64,000 bases of DNA from PALSA-612 sp963711315 (GTDB lineage Bacteria > Actinomycetota > Thermoleophilia > Gaiellales > Gaiellaceae): assembly GCA_963711315.1 (NCBI GenBank), contig CAVQDQ010000005.1, forward strand, positions 339,211 through 403,210. Direction: 5' to 3'. Made by a program: the position numbers and the translations under genes. A model generated the notes under the pieces. The model was given only the letters and a program-made list of their open reading frames with translations. It had not been told where the DNA came from and made no database searches. The stretch's first letter is position 1, and the number at the start of each line of letters is the position of its first letter. Below are positions 26,051 to 35,430 of this stretch, piece by piece.

Positions 26051-26746
26051 GTGTCCGGGCGCGAGATGAGGGCGACGTGGGATGCGGCTGCTGCGTCCGA
26101 CCGTGTTGACCAGTTCGTGGGCGACCCAGCGACCGCGCGCGACGAGTTGGAAGGGCTGTTCGGCCGGCTCGGGGCCGACCCGCGCGGGGGGACCTGCCTC
26201 GAGGTCGGCTGCGGACCGGGACGTATGACGGCCGTGCTCGCAGAGCGGTTCGACGCGGTCGTGGCCGTCGACGTCTCCGACGGGATGCTCGAGCGCGCAC
26301 GCGGGGCCGTGACGGCCCAGAACGTCGACTTCCGTCTCGTCGAGGGCGACCGGCTCGACTCGGTCGAGGACGGGACCGCGGACACCCTGGTCTGCTACCT
26401 CGTGCTCCAGCACCTCCCCGAGCGGCGCGTCGTGCTGCGCTATCTGGAGGAGTTCGCCCGCGTGCTCTCGCTGCAAGGCGGCGCATTCGTCCAGCTGCCG
26501 GTGCTGCGGGATGGCCTCCGTCCTCGTGCGTGGCGGCTCGCTCGAACCGTCGCGGTGCCGGTGGCAGGCCTGTTCCGCCGCGGCGTGACCGACCGTGCGG
26601 CCTATCGGGGGACGCGGCTAACGGAAAGTGAGCTCCAGGACGCGCTCGCCACCGCCGGCCTGCGCACGGCGAAGCGCGACGAGAGCCCCGACTCGCCGTA
26701 TCGCTACGCGCGTGAGGTCTTCTTGCGGCTGGAACGCATCGCGTGA
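26051..26746 (+). CDS. Class I SAM-dependent methyltransferase
   Basis: The 231-aa product has the SAM-binding motif LEVGCGPGRMTAVLAE, an acidic ribose-binding end in VAVDVSDGML, and YLVLQHLP as motif III. This is the COG2226/Methyltransf_11 pattern. The substrate is unknown. Being coupled (GTGA overlap) to an O-antigen-ligase-like membrane protein, it may modify a surface glycan or lipid. GTG 26051 is 6 nt after TACCCT (26039-26044). Confidence 0.85.
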   Translation: MSGREMRATWDAAAASDRVDQFVGDPATARDELEGLFGRLGADPRGGTCLEVGCGPGRMTAVLAERFDAVVAVDVSDGMLERARGAVTAQNVDFRLVEGDRLDSVEDGTADTLVCYLVLQHLPERRVVLRYLEEFARVLSLQGGAFVQLPVLRDGLRPRAWRLARTVAVPVAGLFRRGVTDRAAYRGTRLTESELQDALATAGLRTAKRDESPDSPYRYAREVFLRLERIA

Positions 26747-28183
26747 CAGGGCTCGTTCTTGCGCTGTACGGGGTGCTGCTCGCCGTCGCGGCGGTCGCAG
26801 TCTGGCGACGCCCGATCGTCGCGCTCTACCTCTTCATCGTCGGCCTGGCGCTGCACAACCTCGTGTTGGCGCTGCTCTACGACGCCGGGCTTCGCGGCGG
26901 CGCGATCGACGCTGTCAAGGCGTGGAAGGAGGCGCTGCTTGCAGTCGCAGTGGCGCGTGGTCGCCTTCGACGCGATTCGCGAGCGAAGGCTCCCTTTCCG
27001 CCCGCGGCTGATCGACTGGCTAGCGCTCGCGTTCGCCGCCGTCATTTGCCTGTACGCGCTCATCCCGCCGGACGTGCTCGATGGGGAGGCGGGCGCGAGG
27101 GCCATCCTCTACGGCCTTCGGCACGGGCTCGTCCCGGTGGTGGCGTACTTCCTCGGCCGCTCGCTGATCCTCGACCGCGTCGAGCTGCGCCGGATCGGCT
27201 GGGCGCTGCTCGGCGCCGGTGCGGCGCTCGCCGTGGGAGGGCTGGTCGATCTGTACGCCGTAGACGTCGAGTGGTGGCGCAGCTCCGGCGCGGTCGGGTA
27301 CTTCCGCCATGAGCTGGGATTCGACTACCACGGTCCCGGCGGCCTGCCCGACAACTGGGCGTTCAACACCGATGACGGGCTGTTCCGGCGGCTCGTCTCG
27401 AGCTTCATCAGCCCGCTGGCGACGGCATTCGCGCTGGTCGTCGCGCTGCTCTTCGCCGGCATCGCCTGGCAGGACCGCCGTCGTCGGCCGCTGGCCGCCG
27501 CGCTCGTCGCCGTCTGCGGGGCCGCGTTGCTCTTCACGCTGTCACGCTCGTCGCTGCTGGCCCTCGCCGGCGGGTTCGTCGTGCTCGCGGTCGCGCTCCG
27601 ACGCTGGTGGCCGGTCGTCGCGACGGCCGTCGTGCTGGCGGCCGGCGTCGGCTTTGCCTTCGCCTTCACGTCCGTGGCGCCGGAGACGCACTTCTTCCCG
27701 CAGGACCTGCCGTACCAGGAGCAGCAGGCGCGTAAGCACGGCGAACTGCCCGGTGGCAGCTCGCTCGCCCTCAACCCGGGCGAACCTTCGCTTCGCAGCC
27801 ACTGGCGGAGCCTCCGCGACGGGATCGAGACCGTCTTCGACCACCCGCAGGGCTACGGGCTCGGCAATGCGGGCGCGATCGCTGTTCGCTTCGGCGTGCC
27901 GCTACGCGCCGGAGAGTCGAATTACACGGAGACGGGTGTCGAGGCGGGGCTCGTCGGCGCGCTGCTGCTGATCGCCTGGAGCCTCGGTCTTGTCCTCGCG
28001 CTCGTGCGCTCCGCGTGGGCTGCCACGGACGCAACGTTCAGGGTCGCCGCGGCTGGAGGGGCCGCCGCTCTGGCCGCCGTGCTCGCGCTCGCCGTGCAGA
28101 CCGATGCCTACGGCGTGCCCTGGCTCGCGTACAGCCTCTGGTGGCTCTGTGGGGCGCTTGTGGACGTGTCCGACCGGGGCTGA
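26743..28183 (+). CDS. O-antigen ligase/polymerase-like membrane protein, with a frameshift
   Basis: Joined across a 1-nt shift near 26957, the product is about 480 aa with 10-12 predicted membrane segments. A Wzy_C/O-antigen ligase-like block contains FTLSRSSLLALAGGFVVL and a long outer loop with HPQGYGLGNAG. It would polymerise or transfer surface polysaccharide at the outer membrane face. GTG 26743 overlaps the methyltransferase stop (GTGA), so the two are coupled. No glycosyltransferase cluster is adjacent. Confidence 0.78.
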
Positions 28184-28298
28184 CTGCTACCTTGGGTGCA
28201 CGGTCGACATGGGGTCGGCCTGTGAGATTGAGCTTCTCGTTCCTCCTTCGGGTGTTTCGAGTCGGCGATCTCGACTACGAACCGCAAGGAGTCGAACG

Positions 28299-29474
28299 TT
28301 GTCCCAGAAGTCTTTTCGCGCGCTCGGAGTGAGCGCAGATGTCGCGCAGGCGCTGACCGCCCGCGACATCAACATGCCCTTTCCCATTCAGGAGCTCGTC
28401 ATCCCGGAGGCCCTCAACGGCGTCGACGTGCTCGCCAAGGCGCCGACGGGGTCGGGCAAGACCTTTGCCTTCGGCCTGCCGATCGTCGAGCGTGCCGATC
28501 CGGCGGCACCCACGCCGACCGCGCTCGTGCTCGTCCCCACGCGCGAGCTCGCCTCGCAGGTGGCGGAGGAGCTGTACTTCGTGGCCAAGCCGAAGCGGCT
28601 CCGCGTCGCAGCTGCATACGGCGGCGCCTCGATCGCCAGCCAGTCCAAGCAGCTTCGCGGCGCCCACATCGTCGTCGCCACGCCGGGCCGCCTTCAGGAT
28701 CTCGTCGAGCGCCGCCTCGTGAAGCTCGACGATGTCCGGATGCTCGTGCTCGACGAAGCCGACCGCATGCTCGACATGGGCTTCAAGCCCCAGGTCGAGA
28801 AGATCGTCCGCCGCCTCCCGAGCGAGCGCCAGACGATGCTCTTCTCCGCCACGCTCGACGGCGAGGTCGGCGAGCTCGCCCGCGCGTTCACACGCAATCC
28901 GGCGCGCTTCTCCGCCGAGCCACCGTCCGGAACAGACACCGGAGAAGTTGTCGATCACCGCTTCGTCCAGGTCACCACCGACGGCAAGGTGGACGCGTTG
29001 ATCACGGAGCTCGAGCGGGAGCGCGGGTTGACTCTTGTCTTTGTCCGCACGAAGCGCGGAGCAGACAGGCTTGCCGGCCGGCTGACCCGGCGAGACGTTG
29101 ATGCCGTCGCGATGCACGGAGACATGTCCCAGGGCGCCCGCGAGCGCGCTCTCGAGCGCTTCCGCTCGGGGAAGGTGACGACGCTCGTGGCGACCGACGT
29201 CGCGGCGCGCGGCCTCGACTTGACGGACATCACCCACGTCATCAACTACGACCCGCCGGAGGACGACAAGGGCTACGTGCACCGCGTCGGCCGCACGGGG
29301 CGGGCCGGCCGAGGCGGCAGCGGCGTCACGTTCGTGCTCCCGGAACAGCAGGCCGACATGAGCCGTGTGGCGACGCGCCTCGGCCATCGCGAGCAGTTCG
29401 AGCGGGACGGCATGCGCGTGGCCAGGCCCAAGCTCCTGTACACGAGCCGGCGCGGCCGCCGGTCACGCTGGTAG
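28299..29474 (+). CDS. DEAD-box RNA helicase
   Basis: The 391-aa core-only helicase has a Q-motif region (MPFPIQELVIP), APTGSGKT (48-55), PTRELASQ, TPGRL, DEAD (about 152), SAT, VFVRTKRGAD, ARGLD and HRVGRTGRAG. It is close to RhlE/DbpA-type proteins acting on rRNA or mRNA. TTG 28299 is preferred because AAGGAG lies 7 nt upstream and the family starts here. An in-frame ATG at 28209 would add 30 residues lacking family similarity. A leader of about 100 nt precedes it, with a TACCTT hexamer at 28186-28191. Confidence 0.92.
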   Translation: MSQKSFRALGVSADVAQALTARDINMPFPIQELVIPEALNGVDVLAKAPTGSGKTFAFGLPIVERADPAAPTPTALVLVPTRELASQVAEELYFVAKPKRLRVAAAYGGASIASQSKQLRGAHIVVATPGRLQDLVERRLVKLDDVRMLVLDEADRMLDMGFKPQVEKIVRRLPSERQTMLFSATLDGEVGELARAFTRNPARFSAEPPSGTDTGEVVDHRFVQVTTDGKVDALITELERERGLTLVFVRTKRGADRLAGRLTRRDVDAVAMHGDMSQGARERALERFRSGKVTTLVATDVAARGLDLTDITHVINYDPPEDDKGYVHRVGRTGRAGRGGSGVTFVLPEQQADMSRVATRLGHREQFERDGMRVARPKLLYTSRRGRRSRW

Positions 29475-29792
29475 GACCGGCTCCACAAGCAGCGTTAGCC
29501 CGTCGAGGCCCACGATCCGCACCACCTCGCCGGTGTCGGCTCCCGACTCGCAGCGCGCCTTCCAGATCTCGCCGCGGACGCGCACCTCGCCGAGCGGCCG
29601 GCAGGCTCTGCGTACCTCCACCTTCCGTCCGAGCAAGGCCTCCACGCCGACCTTGGCCGCTCGCCGCTGGGACCACCAGAGGCCGAAGAGCGCCGTGCCC
29701 AGCTCCCACAGGGCCGCCACCGTTACGGCGATGACGTTCCAGGGCGAAGGCAATACGAACAACGCGAGCGCGAGCGCGATGATCAGGGTCAC
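29463..29792 (-). CDS. NfeD-like membrane protein with C-terminal OB fold
   Basis: The 109-aa product has two hydrophobic spans (LIIALALALFVL, VIAVTVAALWELGTALFGLW) and a C-terminal NfeD-type OB fold (VEALLGRKVEVRRACRPLGE, VRVRGEIWKARC, GLTLLVEP). Such proteins accompany stomatin-like SPFH proteins and membrane proteases; neither is present here. GTG 29792 follows TACGAT by 8 nt (minus strand). It is divergent from korA across only 46 bp. The end overlaps the helicase gene by 12 bp. Confidence 0.8.
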   Translation of the reverse strand: MTLIIALALALFVLPSPWNVIAVTVAALWELGTALFGLWWSQRRAAKVGVEALLGRKVEVRRACRPLGEVRVRGEIWKARCESGADTGEVVRIVGLDGLTLLVEPVLPA

Positions 29793-29838
29793 GTGACCCC
29801 ATCGTAGGACGCGGTCGCAGTGCGCTACCTTGAAGGAG

Positions 29839-31677
29839 ATGGCCAAGGCTGTCGAGCAGCTCGAGCAGGTGACGATTCGCTTCGCCGGCGACTCCGGCGA
29901 CGGCATGCAGCTGACCGGCTCGCAGTTCACGAGCGAGACGGCCGCGCTTGGCAACGATCTCTCCACGTTGCCCGACTTCCCGGCGGAGATCCGCGCGCCG
30001 GCAGGCTCGCTGCCAGGCGTGTCCGGCTTCCAGATCCACTTCGCCGACCACGACATCCTGACGCCCGGCGACCAGCCGGACGTGCTCGTGGCGATGAACC
30101 CGGCCGCGCTGAAGACGAACCTCGGCGATCTCCGTGACCGCGGCACGCTCGTCGTCAACCGCGATGCGTTCTCCGAGCGGAACCTCCAGAAGGCGGGCTA
30201 CGCAGCAAACCCGCTCGAGGACGGCACGCTCGACGAGTACAACGTGCACGCCGTCCCGCTGAGCACGATGACGGTCGAGGCGCTGAAGGAGGTCGAGGGC
30301 ATCACGCCGCGTGAGGCGGAGCGCTCGAAGAACTTCTTCGCGCTCGGCCTCATGTCCTGGCTCTACGGTCGGCCGATCGAGATCACGCTCGACTTCATCG
30401 CGACGAAGTTCGCCTCGCGCCCGGAGCTCGTCGACGGCAACACCCGCGCCTTCAAGGCGGGCTACAACTACGGTGAGACGAGCGAGGACTTCATCGTCTC
30501 CTACGAGGTGCGGCCCGCGAAGCTCGAGCCGGGCGTCTACCGCAACATCACCGGCAACCAGGCGCTCTCGTTCGGCCTCGTGGCAGCCTCCGTTCGCAGC
30601 GGGCTCGGCCTCTTTCTCGGCGCCTACCCGATCACGCCGGCCTCGGGCATCCTGGAGGAGCTCGCGCGCTACAAGCACTTCGGCGTCCGCACGTTCCAGG
30701 CCGAGGACGAGATCGCGGCTGCAGGCGCTGCGCTCGGCGCATCTTTCGGCGGCGCGCTCGGCGTGACGACGTCGGCCGGCCCGGGGATCGTGCTGAAGTC
30801 GGAGACGGTGGGCCTGGCGGTCGCGCTCGAGCTGCCGCTCGTGATCGTCGACGTGCAGCGCGCCGGACCGTCCACTGGCATGCCGACGAAGCCCGAGCAG
30901 GCGGACCTGCTGATGGTGATGTTCGGTCGCAACTCCGAGTCGCCGGTGCCGGTGCTCGCCGCGTCGCGGCCGGGCGACTGCTTCGACGTCGCGCTCGAGG
31001 CCTGCCGCATCGCTCTCACCTACCGCACGCCCGTCTACCTTCTCTCCGACGCGTATCTCGCGAACGGCGCCGAGCCGTGGCTCATCCCCGAGGTCGAGTC
31101 CCTGCCCGAGCTCGAGATCGAGTTTGCGACGAAGCCGAACTCCGAGGGCCGCTTCCTGCCCTACGTCCGCGATCCCGAGACGCTTGCCCGACAGTGGGCG
31201 CTACCGGGAACGCCGGGCCTCGAGCACCGGATCGGCGGCCTGGAGAAGGAGGACGTGACCGGCAACATCTCGTACGACCCGGACAACCACGACGCCATGA
31301 CCCGACTGCGCGCGCAGAAGGTGGCGGGGATCGCCTCCGGCATTCCCGAGCTCGAGGTGGACGATCCGGACGGCGCCTCGCTGCTCGTGCTCGGGTGGGG
31401 AGGGACGTACGGCTCGATCGCTGCCGGCGTGCGCCGTGTGCGTGCGGACGGTGGCAACGTCGCCCACGCGCACGTGCGCTACCTCAACCCACTGCCTCGC
31501 AACACGGGCGAGGTGCTCAGGCGCTACGACCGCGTCCTCATCCCCGAGATGAACCTCGGGCAGCTGCTGAAGCTCGTGCGCGCCGAGTTCCTCGTCGACG
31601 CTGTCGGCTACAACCGCGTGCGCGGCGTGCCCTTCCGCGCCAGCGAGCTGGCGGTAGCGATCGGAGCCCTGGTGTGA
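29839..31677 (+). CDS. korA: 2-oxoacid:ferredoxin oxidoreductase, fused gamma-alpha subunit
   Basis: The 612-aa product has a gamma (catalytic) domain at about 1-200 (VTIRFAGDSGDGMQLTGSQF) and the alpha pyrimidine-binding domain (AYPITPASGILEELA, FQAEDEIAAAGAALGASFGG, DVQRAGPSTGMPTKPEQADL). With KorB it oxidatively decarboxylates 2-oxoglutarate or a related 2-oxoacid to the acyl-CoA and reduced ferredoxin. It may replace or supplement the 2-oxoglutarate dehydrogenase complex. The exact substrate is not determined by sequence. ATG 29839 is 7 nt after TACCTT. The GAAGGAG touching the ATG is too close to act as a Shine-Dalgarno. Confidence 0.93.
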   Translation: MAKAVEQLEQVTIRFAGDSGDGMQLTGSQFTSETAALGNDLSTLPDFPAEIRAPAGSLPGVSGFQIHFADHDILTPGDQPDVLVAMNPAALKTNLGDLRDRGTLVVNRDAFSERNLQKAGYAANPLEDGTLDEYNVHAVPLSTMTVEALKEVEGITPREAERSKNFFALGLMSWLYGRPIEITLDFIATKFASRPELVDGNTRAFKAGYNYGETSEDFIVSYEVRPAKLEPGVYRNITGNQALSFGLVAASVRSGLGLFLGAYPITPASGILEELARYKHFGVRTFQAEDEIAAAGAALGASFGGALGVTTSAGPGIVLKSETVGLAVALELPLVIVDVQRAGPSTGMPTKPEQADLLMVMFGRNSESPVPVLAASRPGDCFDVALEACRIALTYRTPVYLLSDAYLANGAEPWLIPEVESLPELEIEFATKPNSEGRFLPYVRDPETLARQWALPGTPGLEHRIGGLEKEDVTGNISYDPDNHDAMTRLRAQKVAGIASGIPELEVDDPDGASLLVLGWGGTYGSIAAGVRRVRADGGNVAHAHVRYLNPLPRNTGEVLRRYDRVLIPEMNLGQLLKLVRAEFLVDAVGYNRVRGVPFRASELAVAIGALV

Positions 31678-32696
31678 CAGAGGGCAACGGCAACGGCAAG
31701 CTGACGCTGACCGCGAAGGACTTGAAGTCCGACCAGGAGGTCCGCTGGTGCCCGGGCTGCGGCGATTACGCGATCCTTGCAACGGTGCAGCAGTTCATGC
31801 CCGAGCTCGGCGTGCCGCGCGAGCGCATCGTCTTCGTGTCGGGCATCGGCTGCGCCGCCCGCTTCCCGTACTACATGGAGACGTACGGGATGCACTCCAT
31901 CCACGGCCGCGCGCCGGCGATCGCCACCGGGCTGGCGACGACGCGGCCAGACCTCTCCGTGTGGGTCGTGACCGGCGACGGCGACGCGCTCTCGATCGGC
32001 GGCAACCATCTCATCCACGCGCTGCGGCGCAACGTGAACATCACGATTCTCCTCTTCAACAACGAGGTCTACGGGCTGACGAAGGGCCAGTACTCGCCGA
32101 CCAGCCCACGCGGCCAGCGGTCGGGCTCGACGCCCCTCGGCTCGATCGACCAGCCGTTCAACCCGCTGGGCGTCGCCATCGGCGCCGAGGCGAGCTTCGT
32201 CGCGCGAGCGGTGGACACCGATCGCAAGCACGTTGCGGAAGTGCTGCGGAGGGCAGCGGCACATCGCGGCGCTGCCTTCGTCGAGATCCTCCAGAACTGC
32301 AACATCTACAACGACGGTGCCTTCGACGCGGTGCGTGAGGCCGAGGAGAACCGCATCTACTTGAAGCACGGCGAGCCGGCGCGCTTCGGTGCCGACGGCG
32401 AGCGCGGCGTGCGCATCGGTGAAGACGGCTCGGCCGAGATCGTCGCGATCGCGGACGTAGGGGAGGAGGCGCTGCTCGTACATGACGAGCACCACGACCA
32501 GCCCAGCCTTGCGTTCGCCCTCAGCCGACTGACGCTCTCGACTGTTGGCGTGGCGCCGGTCGGCGTCTTCCGCGACGTGGAGCAGCCGGTGTACGACGAT
32601 CTGCTCCAGGGGCAGATCGACGATGCACGCTCGGAGCGCGGAGAGGGCGATTTGGCGGCCCTGCTCCACGCGGGCGATACCTGGACTATCTCCTAG
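31674..32696 (+). CDS. korB: 2-oxoacid:ferredoxin oxidoreductase, beta subunit
   Basis: The 340-aa product binds thiamine diphosphate and the 4Fe-4S cluster. It has WCPGCGDYAIL, CAARFPYY, the ThDP motif GDGDALSIGGNHLIHALRRN and NNEVYGLTKGQ. Together with KorA it forms the working enzyme. GTG 31674 overlaps the korA stop (GTGA). The stop TAG shares bases with the pfk stop on the other strand at 32693-32696. Confidence 0.95.
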   Translation: MTEGNGNGKLTLTAKDLKSDQEVRWCPGCGDYAILATVQQFMPELGVPRERIVFVSGIGCAARFPYYMETYGMHSIHGRAPAIATGLATTRPDLSVWVVTGDGDALSIGGNHLIHALRRNVNITILLFNNEVYGLTKGQYSPTSPRGQRSGSTPLGSIDQPFNPLGVAIGAEASFVARAVDTDRKHVAEVLRRAAAHRGAAFVEILQNCNIYNDGAFDAVREAEENRIYLKHGEPARFGADGERGVRIGEDGSAEIVAIADVGEEALLVHDEHHDQPSLAFALSRLTLSTVGVAPVGVFRDVEQPVYDDLLQGQIDDARSERGEGDLAALLHAGDTWTIS

Positions 32697-33730
32697 CCGA
32701 AGAAGGCGCGGGCGACCGCATACCAGTCTTCCGGCACCGTCTTCCGCTCGGCTACGGCATCCGCGAGCGGCACGTCGACGATCGCATCTCCGTGAAGCGC
32801 GGCCATACGGCCGAAGCGGCCCTCGTGCACGAGATCGGCCGCGCGCAGGCCGAAGCGCGTTGCCAGCACGCGATCGCGGGCGGTGGGGGATCCGCCGCGC
32901 TGGACGTGCCCGAGCACGGTGTAGCGCGTCTCGAATCCGGTTCGCTCCTCGACCTCCTTGGCCAGCTCGGCGCCGATGCCGCCTAGCCGCACGTGTCCGA
33001 ACTCGTCCGTCGTCAGCTCCTGCACGACGGCCCGCTCCTCGCCGGACTGGAAGCGGAGCGTGTAGCCCTCCGACACGACGATGATGGAGAAGTCCTTGCG
33101 GCGATGACGGCTCTCGAGCTCGGCGCACGTCTCCTCGACGGTGAGCGGGTACTCGGGGATGAGGATCACGTCCGCGCCGCCCGCGATGCCGCTCATCACG
33201 GCGATCCACCCCGTGTAGCGCCCCATCACCTCCACGACCATCACGCGGTTGTGCGACTCGGCAGTCGTGTGCAGGCGGTCGATGGCTTCCGTGCAGACGG
33301 CCACTGCGGTGTCGAAGCCGAACGTGTAGTCGGTCGCCGAGAGATCGTTGTCGATCGTCTTCGGTACCCCGACCACGGGCAGGTCGTGCTCTGCCCACAG
33401 CGACTGCGCGACTCCCAGGGTGTCTTCACCCCCGACCGCAACGAGGCCCTCGAGGCGCTGGGCCGAGAAGTTCCGCAGGACGTTGTCGACGCCGCCTTCC
33501 ACGCGGTAGGGATTCGTTCGCGACGTGCCGAGCACCGTTCCGCCGCGCGGCAGGATCCCGGAGACCTCGCGTAGCCCGAGCTCAGAAACCCGGCCGTCGA
33601 CGAGCCCTTGCCAACCGTCCATTACACCCACGACCTCGCTCCCCGCGCCTGCGCTGCGCCGGACGACGGCTCGGATCACGGCGTTCAGCCCTGGGCAGTC
33701 TCCACCGCCCGTGAGGATGCCGATACGCAA
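32693..33730 (-). CDS. pfp: 6-phosphofructokinase with pyrophosphate-type residues
   Basis: The 345-aa PFKA-family enzyme phosphorylates fructose 6-phosphate. The donor-site motif is GGEDTLG (Asp in the place of Gly104 of E. coli PfkA) and PKTIDNDL (Lys in the place of Gly124). In this family Asp/Lys marks pyrophosphate use and Gly/Gly marks ATP use, so PPi dependence is predicted and may allow reversible flux. The N-terminal motif GGGDCPGLNAVIR and MEVMGRYTGWIA-like helices are intact. The start is TTG 33730. It lies 10 nt downstream of the RTX/sialidase-like gene on the same strand. Confidence 0.88.
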   Translation of the reverse strand: MRIGILTGGGDCPGLNAVIRAVVRRSAGAGSEVVGVMDGWQGLVDGRVSELGLREVSGILPRGGTVLGTSRTNPYRVEGGVDNVLRNFSAQRLEGLVAVGGEDTLGVAQSLWAEHDLPVVGVPKTIDNDLSATDYTFGFDTAVAVCTEAIDRLHTTAESHNRVMVVEVMGRYTGWIAVMSGIAGGADVILIPEYPLTVEETCAELESRHRRKDFSIIVVSEGYTLRFQSGEERAVVQELTTDEFGHVRLGGIGAELAKEVEERTGFETRYTVLGHVQRGGSPTARDRVLATRFGLRAADLVHEGRFGRMAALHGDAIVDVPLADAVAERKTVPEDWYAVARAFFG

Positions 33731-33740
33731 GCCAGCCTCG

Positions 33741-35345
33741 CTAGCGGTAGGCGAATGTGGCTTGGCGGTAGCGGCCGTTCACGCGCGGCGACGCTAGCAC
33801 GAACACTGACACCGGTCGGCCACGGACGTACGACGTCGAGACGTAGTCGGCGAGCATCAGTCCGCTGCGCGTGTGGGCGATCGAACCGAGAGCGATCGGC
33901 TCCGCGGTGAGCCGCTGCTGCTTCGACCACGTCCGTCCGCCGTCCTTAGACGTCGTCTGGAAGACGTCGATGCCCGGGCACGCCGGGAGGTTGGCGCAGT
34001 CGTCGGGGATCGAATGGAAGACGAGCGCGAGCCGGCCTGCCGCTGCGGGGTTGGCGGCGATCCCGGGCAGGAAGTGGTCGACTCCGGAACCTCCGGCTGT
34101 CACTGACTGAGCGGGCGTCCAGGTGACTCCGTCCACCGAAGTCGTCATGACGATGCGACTCGCTGAGCACGAGTCCGCGGGACAACCTTCCCAGGCCACG
34201 TACACGCGGCCGGCGGCGTCGACCTCAGCGGAGGCAAGCGCGAACGTTCGCATTGCCGGGATCGTCGCTGTCGAAAAGAGTGCGGCACGGACGGGTGCCG
34301 AGAACGAGGCGCCGCCGTCCGTCGACCGGGTCGCCTGGATCTCACTGCGGGCGCCGGAACGGGGATCGGCGAACGCCGTGTAGGCGACGATGAGCGCGCC
34401 GTTCGGGAGGACGAGCGGCTGCGCGCCGTTGAAGTCGAGCCCCTGCGGCGGCACGGGTGAGCTGGCGACCGGCTGGCTCCACGTCAGGCCGCCGTCGGTC
34501 GTCGTGGTGGTGCGGATCTCGCCCGAGCGGACGTGGAAGTACGAGAGGTAGCAGTGACCGCGAAACGGGCTCGCAGCCCCGTTGTCGCAGGTGATCCACT
34601 CCTTGTCGAGGTCGCCTACAGGTCCCGTGACCGCGGCCACCGGCGCGCTCCACGCCAGCCCGTTCGAGGAACGGTTGACGTAGAAGAAGTACGAGCTCGT
34701 GGAGATGCCGAGCGTGGCAGCCAGCCAGGTGCCGTGGACTGTGTCGTACGCGATGACGGGGTCGCTCGCCCGGTCCCCTGAGCCGGGCCGCGGAGAGGAG
34801 TCGGTAACACCAGGGAGCAAGCCGCTCTTCCATGTCGCTCCCGCGTCGCGAGACGTGGAGAAGCCGATCGCCACCGCGCCGCCTTCGACGACGCGGCCGG
34901 TTTGAAACACCGAGACGACGGTCGAGCCGAACGCGAACGTGTCGGGTTCGACCTGCGTCGCGTGCTGGCCGGTCGGGTCGCTCGTCCGGTCGCTCGAGAT
35001 CTGCCGCGAGACGACTTCGCAGTCACGCGAGACGACGTCGACAGCGTCGGCCGTGACGATGTCGCGACCGGCACCGCAGCGGGTGGTGTCGCGGAGGGCG
35101 TCGCCGTGGGCGGGAATGCGATCGTCGCCTGCGCCGGCGTCAACGATGTCTTGCCCCGGACCACCGAGGATCAAATCGGCGCCTCCGAGGCCCGCGATCG
35201 TGTCCTTGCCCGCTCGCCCGTCGAGGACGTCGGCGCGCGGAGTTCCGGTGAGCACGTCTCCGGCAGACGTGCCGGTGACAGTTGCCGCGGACGCAAGGCC
35301 TGTGACGACCGCAGCCGCGGCGACGGTGACGGCGAGGCGAAGCAT
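33741..35345 (-). CDS. Secreted RTX and sialidase-like (BNR repeat) protein
   Basis: The 534-aa product has a signal peptide (MLRLAVTVAAAAVVTGLASA) and an RTX-type calcium-binding segment (residues about 30-85, GGADLILGGPGQDIVDAGAG, DDRI). A beta-propeller with BNR-type Asp boxes follows (TTDGGLTWSQP, STDGGASFSAP, TSVDGVTWTP, SKDGGRTWSKQ). No catalytic set for sialidase is evident, so a binding or structural surface role is possible. ATG 35345 is 7 nt after TACGGT. In-frame sequence upstream lacks a signal peptide and is excluded. Confidence 0.82.
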   Translation of the reverse strand: MLRLAVTVAAAAVVTGLASAATVTGTSAGDVLTGTPRADVLDGRAGKDTIAGLGGADLILGGPGQDIVDAGAGDDRIPAHGDALRDTTRCGAGRDIVTADAVDVVSRDCEVVSRQISSDRTSDPTGQHATQVEPDTFAFGSTVVSVFQTGRVVEGGAVAIGFSTSRDAGATWKSGLLPGVTDSSPRPGSGDRASDPVIAYDTVHGTWLAATLGISTSSYFFYVNRSSNGLAWSAPVAAVTGPVGDLDKEWITCDNGAASPFRGHCYLSYFHVRSGEIRTTTTTDGGLTWSQPVASSPVPPQGLDFNGAQPLVLPNGALIVAYTAFADPRSGARSEIQATRSTDGGASFSAPVRAALFSTATIPAMRTFALASAEVDAAGRVYVAWEGCPADSCSASRIVMTTSVDGVTWTPAQSVTAGGSGVDHFLPGIAANPAAAGRLALVFHSIPDDCANLPACPGIDVFQTTSKDGGRTWSKQQRLTAEPIALGSIAHTRSGLMLADYVSTSYVRGRPVSVFVLASPRVNGRYRQATFAYR

Positions 35346-35430
35346 GTCGCGCACCGTAGCGGGAACGGACACGTCCAGGTGCCAGACCCAGGGACAGTCA
35401 CTGAGACTGTCCCTGAGCGTCACGAGAGGA

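Noticed and set aside
28275..29387. 370-aa minus-strand frame.
   Set aside because: It is antisense to the DEAD-box helicase and has no recognisable domain.
29832..29838. GAAGGAG as the korA ribosome-binding site.
   Set aside because: It directly abuts the ATG, too close for 16S pairing; the TACCTT 7 nt upstream explains the start better.
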